Notes: generated by a model from the sequence alone, not told the origin. Shown: positions 32,745-45,916, numbered from the stretch's first letter. The stretch is DNA of 64,000 nt from Anaspis maculata (GCA_949128115.1 OX421966.1:124001-188000), one strand, 5' to 3'. Translations and numbers: made by a program.

Positions 32745-35700
32745 TTACTTGCTAGGTAGGTGAGATAGAAGAGCTTCGATGACGAACCATTTCAAATAGT
32801 CGGAAATCCTGATGAAACCGCTGATGTTTCCACATGCTTCGTTGAAAGCCACGCTGGCCAAAGCAGCAACGTAATATCTACCATCGCTTGGATTTTTGGT
32901 TACGAACCCGCTGCCTCCATCTCCTATGCAGACTCTTCTGCTTTCTGGAAATTCATGTTTGGATATTAGAGACGACTACCAATCTTCTTCTTCGTCTTCT
33001 TTATTCTTCATGCAAATAATGAATGAATCAAAAGCAAATAAGTTTGAAGAAGTATACAAACCGTCGATGGGATATCCAACGCAAATCTTGTCCTCGGCCA
33101 GAAAGTCTTTGTACTCCTCTTGGACATGGCAATCTGGCTTGGCAACCGTTCTAACTCTTCTCACTCTGACTTCGTTGGAAAACTCTGGAGTTTCTGAGGG
33201 ATTGCTCAGATTGAATTTGTTGCTTCCCCAACCAACAACCTGGGTTACAAAAACTGCGTAAAGCTCAGAACTTTTCTGAATTTCTGAACGAATTCAATTT
33301 TCATTCAAAACTTACCAAGCCTCTCAGCTGCGCTTCTTCCAACACGCTGAGGTAATCAAGACACGCCGGTTGAACATTTTCGGTCATGCTTACGCATTTA
33401 TTGGTGACTAACACCGCGATGTCGCCCAAAAAGTGCTTAGAGTACCCCCTGTAAGTTCGTGGAAAGCTCGCATTTTGTAGCTGATTGGTACATGGAAATT
33501 ATATAAATTTGAGCATTAATGCAAGAATTCAACTTGAAATAAAACCTTGAAAATTTGGATAGAAGCATCTCTGGTGTCGTTGAAATCGACATGGTGATTT
33601 CCAACGGCGGCCAAGTAATTTCCAATGGGCAATGTTTTACCTTCACTGTCAGAAACGCAATGAGCAGCTGGAATAGCATTTTTGTAATGTAACACAAAAA
33701 ACCAATCAAAAGAGCGAGCAAAAGAGCAATCAAACCTGTCAGGATGATTCGTTCGTTTATTAAAACGCCACCGCAGATGAACTTGGGGGATGAATTGACA
33801 GCTTTTTCGTAAATCGCCACTTTCCATGGATGAGCAGTTTCGTTGCCTCTTCCACATTCTGCAAATATTCATAATTGAGTTGAAGAAATTCCTATTTTTT
33901 TTTACAAACCTTGGTTGCAGTTCACAGTGGACCAGTTGCCATTAGAGCAAACGCTAAACGCTTGATTGTATTGCACTCTTACATTTTCTGTACCTATTTT
34001 TGTGTCACACTGTACAGTAGCTATAGTACCGTTAGTGGCCAGACTGCAATTTATTGGCGACCAAATATTTCCTTCGGTGTACTTCACGCAGCTCAATGCG
34101 TTACTCAGCTGAGGACATGTTTCTAAAAATTTTGAACAGAGAAAAAGTGGGTATAGCTACAGCATTGCAAAAGAACTTTTAATTTTTCGGAAAAATGTAA
34201 AGTTTTTCCAAGCTTGAACTCTTTGCGCAAGTTTTTTCAAGAAACTGGCACGTAGACAAAGCTTTAGGACATTTACATAGAAGTTGAAGGTGAGGTTGAA
34301 ATTGAAACATCAGTGAAATGTTTTTGAAAATGTGAAACACACATTCAAAATGTCGTGCTTATTCATTGTTTCACTTGCTATATTGTCGAGCTTATTGTGA
34401 ACGAAATAATATTCTCTTACTCGAACAAGACGGCATTTCTTGTTGCCATTCTCCATCTTGGCAAATGTTCAGCTCCGTTCCAGACAAAATGTAACCGTCA
34501 TCGCATTTGAATGCCAAAACCGCACCGTGCTTCATCTGATTCTCTGGAGTAGACTCATCGGTTTCCAAAATTTCCCATTTTCCATTGGCAAGTTGCTCAG
34601 GAAGCTCGCAAGTTTTTCTACAAATGGAGAATTTGGAAGATTGAATATTTGGAAACAGAAAAAGATATTACAAAACTTCTGGTGAGATCGTAGTCGTTGT
34701 GGGTTTAGTCGTATGACCGTGACCATGACCGTGACCATGACCATGACCTCCGGATCCATGCCACCATGGTCTTCTTGTGGTACTACGAGTTGTATTTGGT
34801 CTGGACGTTGTCTGAGGCTCTAAAGAAAACTCCAAATAAATTCTGGCAAAATAAAAAATATACGTTTATTTTCAAAAGCACGTAACGTACTTACGGGGGA
34901 TAGAGCTTTGATACTCGGCAGCTTTTTCTCGGATGAAATCGATGTAAGAGTATACTTCAGTGAAAAGCGAATACAGTTGACTGTTGCACTTGGCTCCAGG
35001 CTTGACATCTGGCGAAACACTGACGATTCCAGTCAAGTAATATCTGTTGTCGAAGCTGCTTTTGAACACTAACGCACCTCCACTGTCGCCAGCACAAACT
35101 CCTTTACCTTATTTCAAAATACTTTATTTATTTCTATGGTCTCTTCTGAAAATTTGATCTATTTTCCTATCATTCTATGCGGTTTTGTTTTATTGTTATT
35201 ATGGCTTGCTTTTGTTAGTAAGTATTCAAATAGCTTCGTTGACTTACTCTGGTTCACGTATCCCAGACACAGCTTGTCTTCGGTCAGATACCCCCGGTCG
35301 ATTTCGGAAATGGCTCTGGAACAGACGTCGTTGGTCACGTAGGGCAGTTCGATTTCCTGGAGCTCTTTGGAAGTGGCACCCGATTCGGACACGACGCCCC
35401 ATCCCGAGACCTGACGGAGAAAAGCAACGGAAAGCTCCCAAATGCGGCGACAAACAGAACACTATTTCATACATAACCGATGTTTGTGGGCGTCAGGAAT
35501 TTACGCCTGTAGATCTTGTTCCAGTCGACGCAAATCGGTTGAACCAGCGAATTCAACTTGAACGGCTTCTCCAGAATCAGGACCGCCAAGTCGCCGAAGA
35601 AATTCTGCGAGAATCCCTTGTATCTGGTGGGCACCAGCACATGTTGTACCTGTCGATGTGATTCAGAAATAAATAAAATGAATAATGGCGAAAACAATCA

Positions 35701-38700
35701 CCGGAGGTGATCCAACGTATAAGTACATCCAATTAATTCAAGGTTGCTTTCAAAAGCGAATGCCAAAGCCGAATTTGGCTAATACAAGTTTCAAAAAGCT
35801 CGAAAGGTAATCCACCAAAGACGATTTAGTGTTTAGCGAGCATTGGTAATACAATCATTCTCAGGGTATGCCGTGCTTCAGGTGGTTGAAAAGGCAATCA
35901 CTTAAGACGGTTAAGGCTATCTACTAGCATTCAAGAAGCTTGAAAAGACAATCAATGAAAACGATCTAGTGTATATCAAGTTTTAGCAGTTGTGGAAAGC
36001 ATTCGCCGAAGTGAAGTCTACCGTGCTTCAAAATCTTCAAAAGTCAGTATACAAAGGCTAACGGTTTTTGAAAAGCAGGCAATCCAGTGCTTCGTTGTGT
36101 TATTCAAAGTTCAAACGGTAATCACAGAAGGCAATCCAAGAAATACCGTGTCAAATTGAAAAAGCATCCGAACAGTTCCAGGGTAAACCAAGCTTCAAAG
36201 AGCAGTTATAGGCAATCGCTAAATTCGCAAGAAGATACCAGACTCTAAAACTGTCCAAAGGACAACTCCCAGGGCGATTAAGGTTGAGTCCGGCTCAAGA
36301 AGTCGAGAGAAGCAATCATCGAGGGCAATTTAGGGTGATCTTTAGAAAGCTTAGAAGGGTGATAGGTCAGGGTGAAAAAAGGTTTGTTATCAATAATATT
36401 GGGTGGACCGAGCTGTGGTAAGTCAAAAGCGCAATCGTTGATGGTGATAATATACCAAGATGAAGGAAGTCTCTGGAGCCTAGTTATCTTTTAGACGATA
36501 AAATATATGTTTAGCTTTAGGAGTTCATAATGGCAATCTTCAAAGGTAAACCAGTGTATACCAAGCTTGAGAAAGCTTCTAAAGGTAGTTGATTCAAGAG
36601 TACAAAGTTACTAAGCTGAGCTTCATGAAGTTTATTTAAGCAATTTCTTGAAGCGACCAAGCTTTCAAAGTTATTTGAATACCAATCAGACTTAAAAAAG
36701 CCATAAACGGCAAGCATTAGAAGCGATTTAGGGTTCAACGGGTTTTAGAAAGCGAAGGCAATAATTTCCAGAATTGATTCAGGGCTGATCGTGCTCTAGA
36801 AAGCTCTCAAGGGCAATCTCCAAAAACTTGATAAAATATAACGGCTTCAGGAAGTAAAGGCAATCCATGGTTCACTGTACTACTTGAAGATAAGAAATAA
36901 TCACATGAGGCGATCCAGGGTATACCAAGCTTTGGGGAGCTCATGAAGGCAATCACTCAAAGTGAATTTTCATCAATTTTTGGAAACTGTTTAAACCGGA
37001 AAACATAGAAGGTAAGCCAGGGTATACCAAACTACATGAAGCTCATAACAGCAATAGCCGAAGCGATTCAAGATTAAGTGCATGCCGTAATCAAGGTTGT
37101 TGAAAAGACTATCACCGAACAAAGACGATAAAAAGAATATCGTGTCTATAAGTTGAAAAAGCTGAATGCAAAGATGAACTCAGCTTCAAAAACTGTTTGA
37201 AGGCAAAGCTTCAGAAGTTAATAGAGGCAGTCGTCAAAGGCGAGATTGATGAAGCTTATAAAGGCAAGCACTGAGAACGATTTGGGGTATAAAGTGTTTA
37301 GCAGTTGCCAAAGGCAAACCAAAATTTATCGTGCTTCAGGAAACGTCTTAAGATGATAGCTCAAACAAATCAAGTGTAAATATGAAGTGCTTTGGAGAGC
37401 GAAAGATTCGCCGAAGGCAATCCAGGGCTTGCTGTGATATTTGAAGATGAAAAGGCAATCACAAGAGGTATTCCAAAGAACACCGAGCTTATGAGGAAGC
37501 TTTTAAAGGCAATGGCTCCAAGTGAATATCAAGCTCGAATTTACTGTTCAAGGTTTATAAAGCGATTCGAGCTACGCCCAGCTTTAGAAGTTGATAACGG
37601 CGATCATTGGAATTGAACTGGACTCATCGGGCTTGGAGTAGGTCAAATAAGCAAAATTCAAAGACGTTTTGGAAAAAACATATTTTGGGAAATTAAGGCC
37701 GCCGCCAAGAGTTTACTGTGCTACAGTATTTATTACTGTATTTTTAGCGCACTTCTCCAAACGGGAAGGCGCTTTTGTCCTCGCTTTGTCCGTCCGTCCG
37801 TCCGTCCGTCCGTCCGTCCGTCCCCGCATCTAGTCCTAGACGAAAAGGTTTTTGCGAAAATTTTTTACTCCATTGGGTAGCTCATGACCTTGTATCCCGA
37901 ACCAAGAAAAATCTTGACGAAATAATAATAAACAATGACAATAATAACAATTTAGTGTGACGCGGCATCGCCGTTGAATGCTGCATTTCAGAAGCCGGCC
38001 TGATCTCGAAAGTTATCACATGCGAGGAAGTACCCGATCTTATCATTTTACCATAATACATATGCGGAGTTATATTTGGAGAATGATTTGAACTTTATTT
38101 TAATGAAAATTTCACATCGGTGCGAGGTGCCGATTAGAAGTTATTAATTTTTGAAAATGACTCCGAAACTACGGCTCGGCCGCAAATGATTTATTCGTTG
38201 CTTGCTGGTGCTTGATATCCTTTCCTCCGAACAAAACGAAATTCAATACAGAAAATATTTCAACTCGAATGGGTAGCTCATGGCCTTGGTACGCGAATCA
38301 AGAAAAATTTTGCCGAAATAATCATGAACAATGTATAAAAATAACATTTTGGTGTAGGGCGGCTTCGCCGATCAAGTGCTGGCATTCGCGGTAAGATGTA
38401 GAAAGTTGCGATATGCAGGCAACTACAATTTCTTAATGAAATACATCACTGCATGTACGGCATTATATTTAGAGAACAATTTGAACTTTCTTTTGACAAA
38501 AACCCCACTTCGATCCGACCGTTGGGTCAATTGTTATCAATTTTTGAAAACGACCGCAAAGCCACGGCTCGGCGCATATTACACGACCCTACAAATTTGA
38601 AATAAAATCAGACGTGCCGAAATAGTAATTGAACATTTTGAAATAGTCAATACTAGGTACCTGAAGGATAATGGCACTCAAATTACGAAAGATGTTCGCT

Positions 38701-38885
38701 CAATAACAAAAAAAAAGTAGGTAGGTATCACTAAAAATCATGTGACAAGGCTACCATTTTCTCGGTTTTTCGATAAAAAAGAAATGTTCCAATTCAAAAG
38801 TGAACCCGATATTAGTGTTAAGGAGGTCGAAATCAGTTGGACCACATTTTTTTATATAAGTAACAGAATGACGCTTATGTGGCCG

Positions 38886-38928
<43 letters not shown>

Positions 38929-41900
38929 CGAGTCCGTGCAGAAATTAAGACGCTGTACTCCTTCTCGAGAATTGAAACAAGAGTCTTGGAACTTTTTTCC
39001 GATTAATAGCTGATGTCCCCAAGGGTGGCCAATGGGCACTATTTTTGTTATCCATACATCGTTATCATTATTCTCAAAAAACAGAGATCTCCTGTGCACT
39101 TCGATGAAGTTGAACTTCTCCTCGGGAAATAAAGCTACAGCCCTTGAAGATTGAACTTTATCCGGTGGATAGCTTAGGTCCTCAAGGACCAAATAGGCAG
39201 GTTGGCTTTCATAATTCGGCCGCCATCTTGGCTGCCATATTGAAATTTCTTATTAGTGGAACGATTGTCATGAAACTTGAAACTTACCCTTGTCTAGTAC
39301 GATCATTCTTATTTTCAAGCCAAATTTCATGATTGCCCCACCATCTTGGCCGCCATATTGAAATCTCTTATAAGTGGAAGGATTTTCATGAAACTTGAGA
39401 GTTACGCTTGTCTCGTACGATCATTCCTATTTTCAAGCTGAGTTTCATAATTCTGCCGCCATATTGGCTGCCATATTGAAATCTCTTGTTAGTGGAACGA
39501 TTTTCATGAAACTTGGAACTTACCCTTGTCTAGTACGATCATTTTGATTTTCAAGCCGAATTTCATGATTCTGTCGATATTTTGGCCGCCATATTGCAAT
39601 TTTTTGCCCAAGACGGTAGAACCCTAATCACTTAACATCTTGCGTTCACTAATCCTCCAAAAAGGAAGTGCGCTACTGAGCCTCATGCCCATGAGGCATA
39701 TTCGCTTGTTAACGATGGAAAGGTAATCGCAGGGAGTGATCTAAAGTATGCCAGACGTAGCTTCAGTGCAGACATTCCAAACTCTCTCAAGATAACAAAT
39801 GTTCCTGATTATGTCTGTGAATACCTAGTCTTTGAGAATGCTAACAAGGAAAGAACAAAGAGACTTTTTGACACTGTTTCCTTCTATGACCAAGTAGAAT
39901 TTTTGTTCAGTCGCACCGTGCGGACAAAGTTGATGGCTGACAATTATTCTGGTTGTAGTGTCAAAGTCGAACAAAACTTGAAACAATAAGGTACAAGATG
40001 CTGCCATGCCCATGTTGATAAGTTTCTCATTTGCTTGTCAGGAGCCATTCAAACTGTGACATTACCTACTTGAAAATCACCCTGTACTCTTGAAAGGTGA
40101 TCGTCCAAGGCGATTGACGATACAGGTAGCCTTAGAAGTTCATGAAGGTCATCGCTCAAGGCAATTTAGTGTACACCATGGTGTAGAGAATTGGAAAAGT
40201 AATCGCCGAAGACGATCCAGGGCTCACGGAACTTTGGAAGTTGAAAAAGCATCAATCAGATGAAGCGATTTAGGGACTCTCTGGAGCTTACTAAGGCCAT
40301 TACTGAAGGCGGAAATCATACTGAGTTGTCAAAATTGTTCAAAGGCTAACCTTGCTATTTGAAAATGAAAAAGCAATTGCAGGAGGCCATCAAAGGGATA
40401 CTGAGCTTCAGAAAGGTTATAAAGGCAAAGGCAATTTAATGCAATGCTATATTCAAAGTTTGCTGACAGAGCCATCACCAAAGACGATTCACGGAACACA
40501 GGGCTCCAGAAATTTGGAAAATGATCACCCGAAGCAAGGAATTAATTAAGGAGTAGCAAAATCACTTGCCTTGTTTGACTGAAAATCGTTTGAATCCCTT
40601 TCGTCACTCCAACTCTGGTAATACTTGCCGCCGGCTATCCTGAAAATGCCTGTAGATCGCGCGTTTCCTTCATTGTCAGTTACGCAATGGGCGGCTGGAA
40701 AACAATATTATATGAGTTTCAATTTTTTCTTCTCAATTTTGTTTTACAAGGTAGGCTGCCCGATTAAGGACTGGTACTCTGATAAGGCCCAGCAGCAGAT
40801 AAGCTGAGGCGGTCCTGTGACACTTCGATGCCATGTCCATCCGGAGCACCATTGTGAAGGTCATTCTTCAGTTCTTCGGAGTCATTCTTTTAGTTCTTGT
40901 AGCTGAAGAAGCTTGCGTCAATGACCAGAAGAGGTTTTGAAATTTTTTCCTCGACCTCAGTTCTTGTAACTGGAGAGTTTTGCGTCAATGACCAGAATAG
41001 GTTGTTGAAATGTTTTTTTTTTGCTGTTGAGAGATTCTTCAGTTCTTGTAACTGGAGAAGTTTGCGTCACGTTGAGTGGGATTAAGCGTGTTGTGAATAG
41101 CTTTTGATTGTCCACAGAAACGGAACATTGCCTACAAGAAGTTCATTGTCTCCAGGATTATTCCGCGATAGGATACTACGCGTATTCTTCCAAGTATTCC
41201 GAGTTTTACTTCTTTCTGTGTTGGTGAATACTTGTTTCTATTTGAAGTTTTCCTGGAAATAATGAATCGAAAAACAATTTTCTGCATAAATTTATGTACA
41301 TAAATCGCCAACAACCTCGACCGGTTATTGCACAGGAGGAACTTTTTCTCAGTTACAAGAACTAAAGAAGAAGAAAAACAAAAAAAAATGTCAACAACCT
41401 CTTCTGGTCATTGACGCAAATCTCTTCAGTTACAAGAACTGAAAAGACTCTCAACAGCAAAAAAATGACAACAACCTTTTCTGGTCATTATTGACGCAAA
41501 ATTCAATACAAGAACCTGAAGAATGATCTTCACAATGGTGCTCCGGATGGACATGTCATCGGAGTGTTACAGGACAGCCCCAGCTTATCTACTACCAGCC
41601 CCAAGAAGAGCCACGTAGTAGTCAAATTAATATAAGTTTTCACCATGACATTCAAGTGGCAAATAATTGATTAGTTACTGGATACAAATCATAATCATGC
41701 AAACCTGTGAGAACCACCCGTTCGTTGATCAAAGAGCCACCACAAGTGAAGTAAAACTCATCTTTTGCTCCGTCACGTTCGTAAATTGCCACTTGCCAGG
41801 GGTAGCTGCCTTTCGTTGCCCTTTTGCCACGCACCGACAGCGTAACGCCCATCAAGGACTTCAGTCCGCATCCTGCAAAATTTCCAATGATTACAAGCCG

Positions 41901-42438
41901 CATTTGGGGCGTTTCGGCTGAGCTCATACTTGGATTACAGTTCGGCCTGTCCACGGTCCACTTTCCGTTCTTGCACTTGCTCAGCCCCGATCCACCGCTG
42001 CGGATGCTTTCCGTCGAATTGTCCACCGTTATCGTGTAGTATTCCGCGCACTCGAACTGGGCCACCGTTCCGTCCGTCGCTTCTGAGCATTTCACGTGGG
42101 TGAAGTCACCCGTCAGCTCGTCTTTCAGTTTACAAGTTACTTTTACTGTGTCCGTTTCGTTCAGTTGTGGACACGTTTCTGCAGAAAGCATATTTTTCAT
42201 TCTACCACAAAGATTTCATTCAATAGAAAAAAAATTACTTGAGCAGTGCCCCATTTTGGTCTGCCACTGGAACTGTTGTCCATCGCAGAGCCCGAGCTGG
42301 GTGTCCAAGAGCTTGAAGCCTTCATGGCATGTGATGAAAAGCGGGCTTCCGGCTGGAACCGCATCGCCCGGTGATAGGGCAGCGGCCGATCCGAAAACCT
42401 GCCACTTTCCGTTTGCTGGATGCTCAGGAAGTTTACAT
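32745..42438 (-). CDS. Tandem modular serine protease (Sushi-Wonton-S1, twice)
   Basis: Fifteen exons on the minus strand join in phase: 42438-42239, 42178-41930, 41872-41705, 40694-40570, 35649-35473, 35410-35248, 35107-34895, 34819-34672, 34617-34421, 34122-33910, 33858-33736, 33667-33546, 33480-33316, 33239-33062, 32944-32745. About 880 residues follow an N-terminus not identified here (the first exon starts in phase, without ATG). Order: Sushi, Cys-rich Wonton-like domain, S1 protease 1 (AAHC, GDLAVL, GDSGG all present; Gly at the primary specificity position), a Thr-rich linker with a Gly-His run, a second Sushi, a second Wonton-like domain, S1 protease 2. Protease 2 keeps AAHC and GDIAVL but reads GDGGS where GDSGG is expected, so it should be inactive. 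Single-unit relatives (modular serine protease, Manduca HP14) start extracellular Toll and prophenoloxidase cascades. Intron 4 uses a GC donor (AAG|gcaagt). Confidence 0.8.
35700..37640 (+). repeat. Degenerate satellite in protease intron 4, segment 1
   Basis: Dozens of irregular units of about 50-60 bp built from AAGGCAATC, CGAAGGCGAT, CAGGGTATACCAAGCTT and AGAAGCTCA words, in one orientation, with heavy decay. Resumes at 39710-40560. Confidence 0.75.
37789..37823 (+). repeat. (GTCC)n microsatellite
   Basis: About nine GTCC units. Confidence 0.9.
37865..38200 (+). repeat. Direct duplication, copy 1
   Basis: Shares GGGTAGCTCATG, GAAATAAT and ACGGCTCGGC landmarks in the same order with 38264-38590, about 398 bp away. 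Identity is moderate. Confidence 0.7.
38264..38590 (+). repeat. Direct duplication, copy 2
   Basis: Second copy of the unit at 37865-38200, in the same orientation. Confidence 0.7.
38888..38929 (+). repeat. (TGTC)n microsatellite
   Basis: About ten TGTC units. Sits about 1.1 kb from the GTCC array. Confidence 0.9.
39205..39605 (+). repeat. Tandem repeat, about 120-bp unit, 3-4 copies
   Basis: Units carry TTGGCCGCCATATTGAAAT, a TTTTCATGAAACTTG segment and CTTGTCTAGTACGATCATT in fixed order, near 39216, 39338, 39458 and 39572. Confidence 0.85.
39710..40560 (+). repeat. Degenerate satellite in protease intron 4, segment 2
   Basis: Same word set as 35700-37640 (AAGGTAATCGC, GAAGACGATCCAGGG, GAGCTTCAGAAAG), ending just before the GC splice donor at 40569. 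Confidence 0.65.
40785..41605. mobile_element. Foldback element in protease intron 3
   Basis: Two arms of about 280 bp in opposite orientation (about 40785-41070 and 41330-41605) share GTCCATCCGGAGCACCATTG and repeated CAATGACCAGAAGAGGTTG blocks. The middle is unique. No transposase was seen. Long arms with internal repeats are typical of Foldback-type elements. Confidence 0.75.
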
Positions 42439-42486
42439 CTGTTGCAAATAACAAAAATCTTTGTTGGATAAAGTGTAATCTCCAAG

Positions 42487-43924
42487 TGAAGTACTCAACA
42501 AAATAAGTGTTACCCTGCAAAACTTGACCTAACTTTGAAACTAGACAACTTTGGAATCCTACAAGCAATTCAAAAATTTTTTAGACCGTTCACTAGCTAA
42601 GTCCCCAAGCTGTTAGTCCGCAGTTTATGAAGTATTCAACATGAGATTTCTACAGGGTGTTCAATAGACTGGTGCAAAATTTCTGAAAGGTGCGGACATG
42701 CTCCCCCTTGAACAATTTTTTTTCACTGTATTTCAGCACTGTAGGCAGGAAAGGAGACCTCATACCTTGAGCGGTTTTTGAATTTTCGCAGTTTATCTCT
42801 TTTATTTACAGGGCGACCTCAAAAAGTTAACTATTTTGTAAGGAACTAATGGAATAATAACTTCCTACCTCGTTACCTGATTTTCCAGATTTTTGGCGTA
42901 TTTTGAAACTAAAGCTTCAGGTGGAAATACCAAAAGATCAAGATCAACTTAAGACAGACATTCACGATACAGGATTGCATGAAAAGTGGCTCAAACCTCA
43001 ACTTCTCTCGGAATCTAGGTTGAGAATAGAATCGAATGAAAATCAACTCACCTTCTGAAGTACCATTAATTCTAAACACTTCAAGGTGCTTTTTTCTTCT
43101 ATGGGTAGTATTGTTTGTTCAGGTTACATTTGAACTGTTTGCTTTTGAACGAGAAATATCGCCCTTGTGCACCTGAAAATGTTCGTCACCAAAGTAACAA
43201 AAGCCTAATAATCACCAACAAACAGTGATCGAGAAGTGAGTCGCCGAGAAGTGATTATTCGGGAGTCGCCTAGAAAATAGTATGCCGGGTCACTGTCGAG
43301 TTTGCTGGAAGATGATTGAAAGTTCGGGAACACTATTTGGAAGCCTGTATAAGGCATCAACCATCAGCTCACGGGCAGTTATGAATTGGAGTGCGAAGTG
43401 GTAGCGAGCGGATAAAAGCGAAGCACCTGCGATATTTCCAAGTTGTTACTGCTAGCGTGTATTTATTGTGGTACGCAGTACCTGGAGCTTTAGCTTCAAG
43501 ATGAGCCTGAAATCTCGAAAATCGGTAAGCGACTGAGAAAGTTATAACTGTAACAGCAAAGAGTTGACACTTTGAGAATCATCTGTAAATCGAAGAGGTA
43601 AACCGGTAATTCAAAAGCCGACCCGAGGTATAAGTTGTACCTATACCTTCAGGCCGATAATGTTGAAATTCAACAAAAAAAAATCGCTCAAGAGGGAGTA
43701 GGTACGTCAAACTATCAGTAATTTTTACCCATACTATTGAACACCCTGTATAGAAAGATTATGTGAAATATTCCATGTATTAAAAAAATACTGTTCATAA
43801 GCTGAAGAGCTGGGCCAGCGAACGGTCTAAAAATTGACTGAATCGCTTGTAGCATTCCAAAGTGGTCTAGGTTCAAAGTGAGATCAAATTTTGCTGGTGA
43901 CACTTATTTTGTTGAGTACTTCAT
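42487..43924. mobile_element. Long inverted-repeat element with nested CAGGGTG ends
   Basis: Arms of about 180 bp: TGAAGTACTCAACAAAATAA at 42487 reads in reverse complement up to 43924, with patches such as ACTTTGGAAT and TTTAGACCGTTC conserved in both. At the inner ends lie TACAGGGTGTTCAATAG (42652) and its complement (near 43750). The core includes an LTR-like piece (about 43290-43500, minus strand) related to 28763-29270. The element lies just upstream of the first identified protease exon. Confidence 0.75.
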
Positions 43925-45138
43925 TTAAAAATGTTGTTGTTTTTTTATCCTGTCACTGTAAATAATTGAGCAGGTCTTATTTGTTTCAACAAACGATGTA
44001 ACTATGATGATAATAATAATAATTTCGTTATGCAAATATGACTTACCCTGAGGTTAGAAACAATTGCCTTCCACCGACTACAAATCACATTAAAATTCAC
44101 GATATATCACTTCAGAACCATACTTACACAGACACAATAAAAAAACAAATGCAAGCATCACGTCTATAGCTTGTTCATAACAACACCAACCAGCTAGCCA
44201 CTATCTGCCTATTAAAATGTCGACTTTTCGCGTGTAACTCGGAATCTCCGTACATCACCGCAATATTAACATAACTCGAATATCACGTTCTCTCCCAGCT
44301 GAATAGGTAGGTACATAAGAACTTATTACGCTCACAAGTTCTAAGTACCAGATTTGTTTACCATTAAAATTTTTGAGAATAATTGTTTGTTGGTTTCTGT
44401 AATTTTATTCAAAAAAACTCAAAGAAAAAATTAACTAGAGTATTCTCACTCTGTATGCTGCTAATACTCTGAGCTAGGAAGAAGGCTTGAGTTAGGCCTC
44501 CGGCAAGTGCCAGCGACACCTAGTTCATAATTTCAAGTGCAACCAGTGCAAGCAATGTTTTAGAGGTAGGTCAAGAGCCCAAGACCAAGATTATCAATTC
44601 ACCGGAGGCCTTGCCGCTTGCTTGCACGTTGAAGTCTCCAGTTGCTGTTGGAACTCAAAACTGGTCGGCCTGGACACTAACAACATGATTGTTCCTAGAT
44701 AATGCATCCTATCTGAAACTTGCTCACCTGTGGCCTAATTCACAAGACAAAATAGTCTTAAAGCAAGACAACAAAGGACTGCAAAAATATCGTGAATATT
44801 CAAGGAAATAATGGAATAAAATTGAATTGAAGCCTTTCCACTTATCATAAATTCATAAACGTGAATAATTATATGTATATACCTACCGTGAGCGGTGATC
44901 CTAGCTTGCATATGAAGCAATTAACTTGGTAGGAAATGACAGGAAAAATTGAAATTCCACGTATTTTCAACTACTCGCTGCTAAATTAAAACAGTGTGGC
45001 ATTTAAATTCGCTTGAACAAGATGCATTGATTTGCGTCAATGCACTTTTACGTATCGCAATCCGCGTTAGTTTTATGTGAGATTTTTTCAATGAAATTGG
45101 CTGTATTTTGTGAGTTTATCTAGTGTCAAGTACACTGA
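43925..45138. other. Region between the divergent protease genes
   Basis: Probable shared upstream region of two head-to-head protease genes. No confident exon or promoter motif; possible signal-peptide exons are noted in the rejected list. Confidence 0.35.
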
Positions 45139-45283
45139 CCTCGGGTTCCACCAAACTTTTATCAACGCGATAACTTTATCACTCTGATAGTAACTGAGCA
45201 ACTGGCCATCCTATTGGCTGGTGCATAGCAACTATCAGCGTGATAGATTTAATCTGCTCTTAAAATTTTGGTGGAACCCGAGG
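45139..45283. mobile_element. 145-bp palindromic MITE
   Basis: CCTCGGGTTCCACCAAA at 45139 and its exact reverse complement at 45267-45283 enclose about 110 bp. Confidence 0.85.
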
Positions 45284-45916
45284 TAAATTATTGAAATTTG
45301 ATTATTTTGCTAAGTTCAAGTGAAGTTTTGCAGTTAACGCTTGTGCACAGCGCTACAACTCGAGGGTAATCCAGAAATTAACTACCTGAAAATAGATCTG
45401 TACGCCGCGCCGTACAGGGTGTAGCGCAATACAAGTTTATCCAAAAAGCAAACGGATGAAATTGGGAGGTGTCCTAAACATTTTTTGACCTATGGGTGTT
45501 CATAAGATAAACTAAAAATGAACGTTTATTTTTTCAATAAAAGCCCAGAAATCAAGCCTTGAAATTAATCCAGCTACGCTCTTTACACATGCACACTAAT
45601 TATTATTTACTTACCTATTTATAAAAATTAAACAAACATCAACTTTTTTTTTCATGTGGTTTTTTCTTTATTCGTCCTTTATAAAATTGTAGCTTGTAAT
45701 TTTTTAGGTATAGGATTTACAATTATTTCAAAAACTTCCAAGACTTTTTTATTTGATACACTTTATGATCTTGAGAAAGAGTTAAAATAAACTCGAAACG
45801 TCTACCATCAAGTGAAATTTTCACACCTAGTCTTGTCCTGTACCAGAAAAATCACATCATGCGATTTTTTTTTGCTAATATTCAAATAATTTGGTTGAAT
45901 TCTAGTTGATTTTCAG
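45284..45916. other. Upstream or intronic, no gene seen
   Basis: AT-rich sequence leading to the acceptor (gattttcag) of the first Sushi exon at 45917. No further exon recognised. Confidence 0.4.

Noticed and set aside
37789..38929. CRISPR-like regular repeats (GTCC, TGTC arrays)
   Set aside because: Simple microsatellites without spacers, in eukaryotic DNA.
44128..44158. Possible signal-peptide exon (MLAFVFLLCL) of the minus protease gene
   Set aside because: With its best donor the phase is 1, but the first Sushi exon needs phase 2. An extra exon would be needed, so it is left out of the model.
45091..45109. Possible signal-peptide exon of the plus protease gene
   Set aside because: Only six codons before a GTGAGT donor, with the same phase problem.
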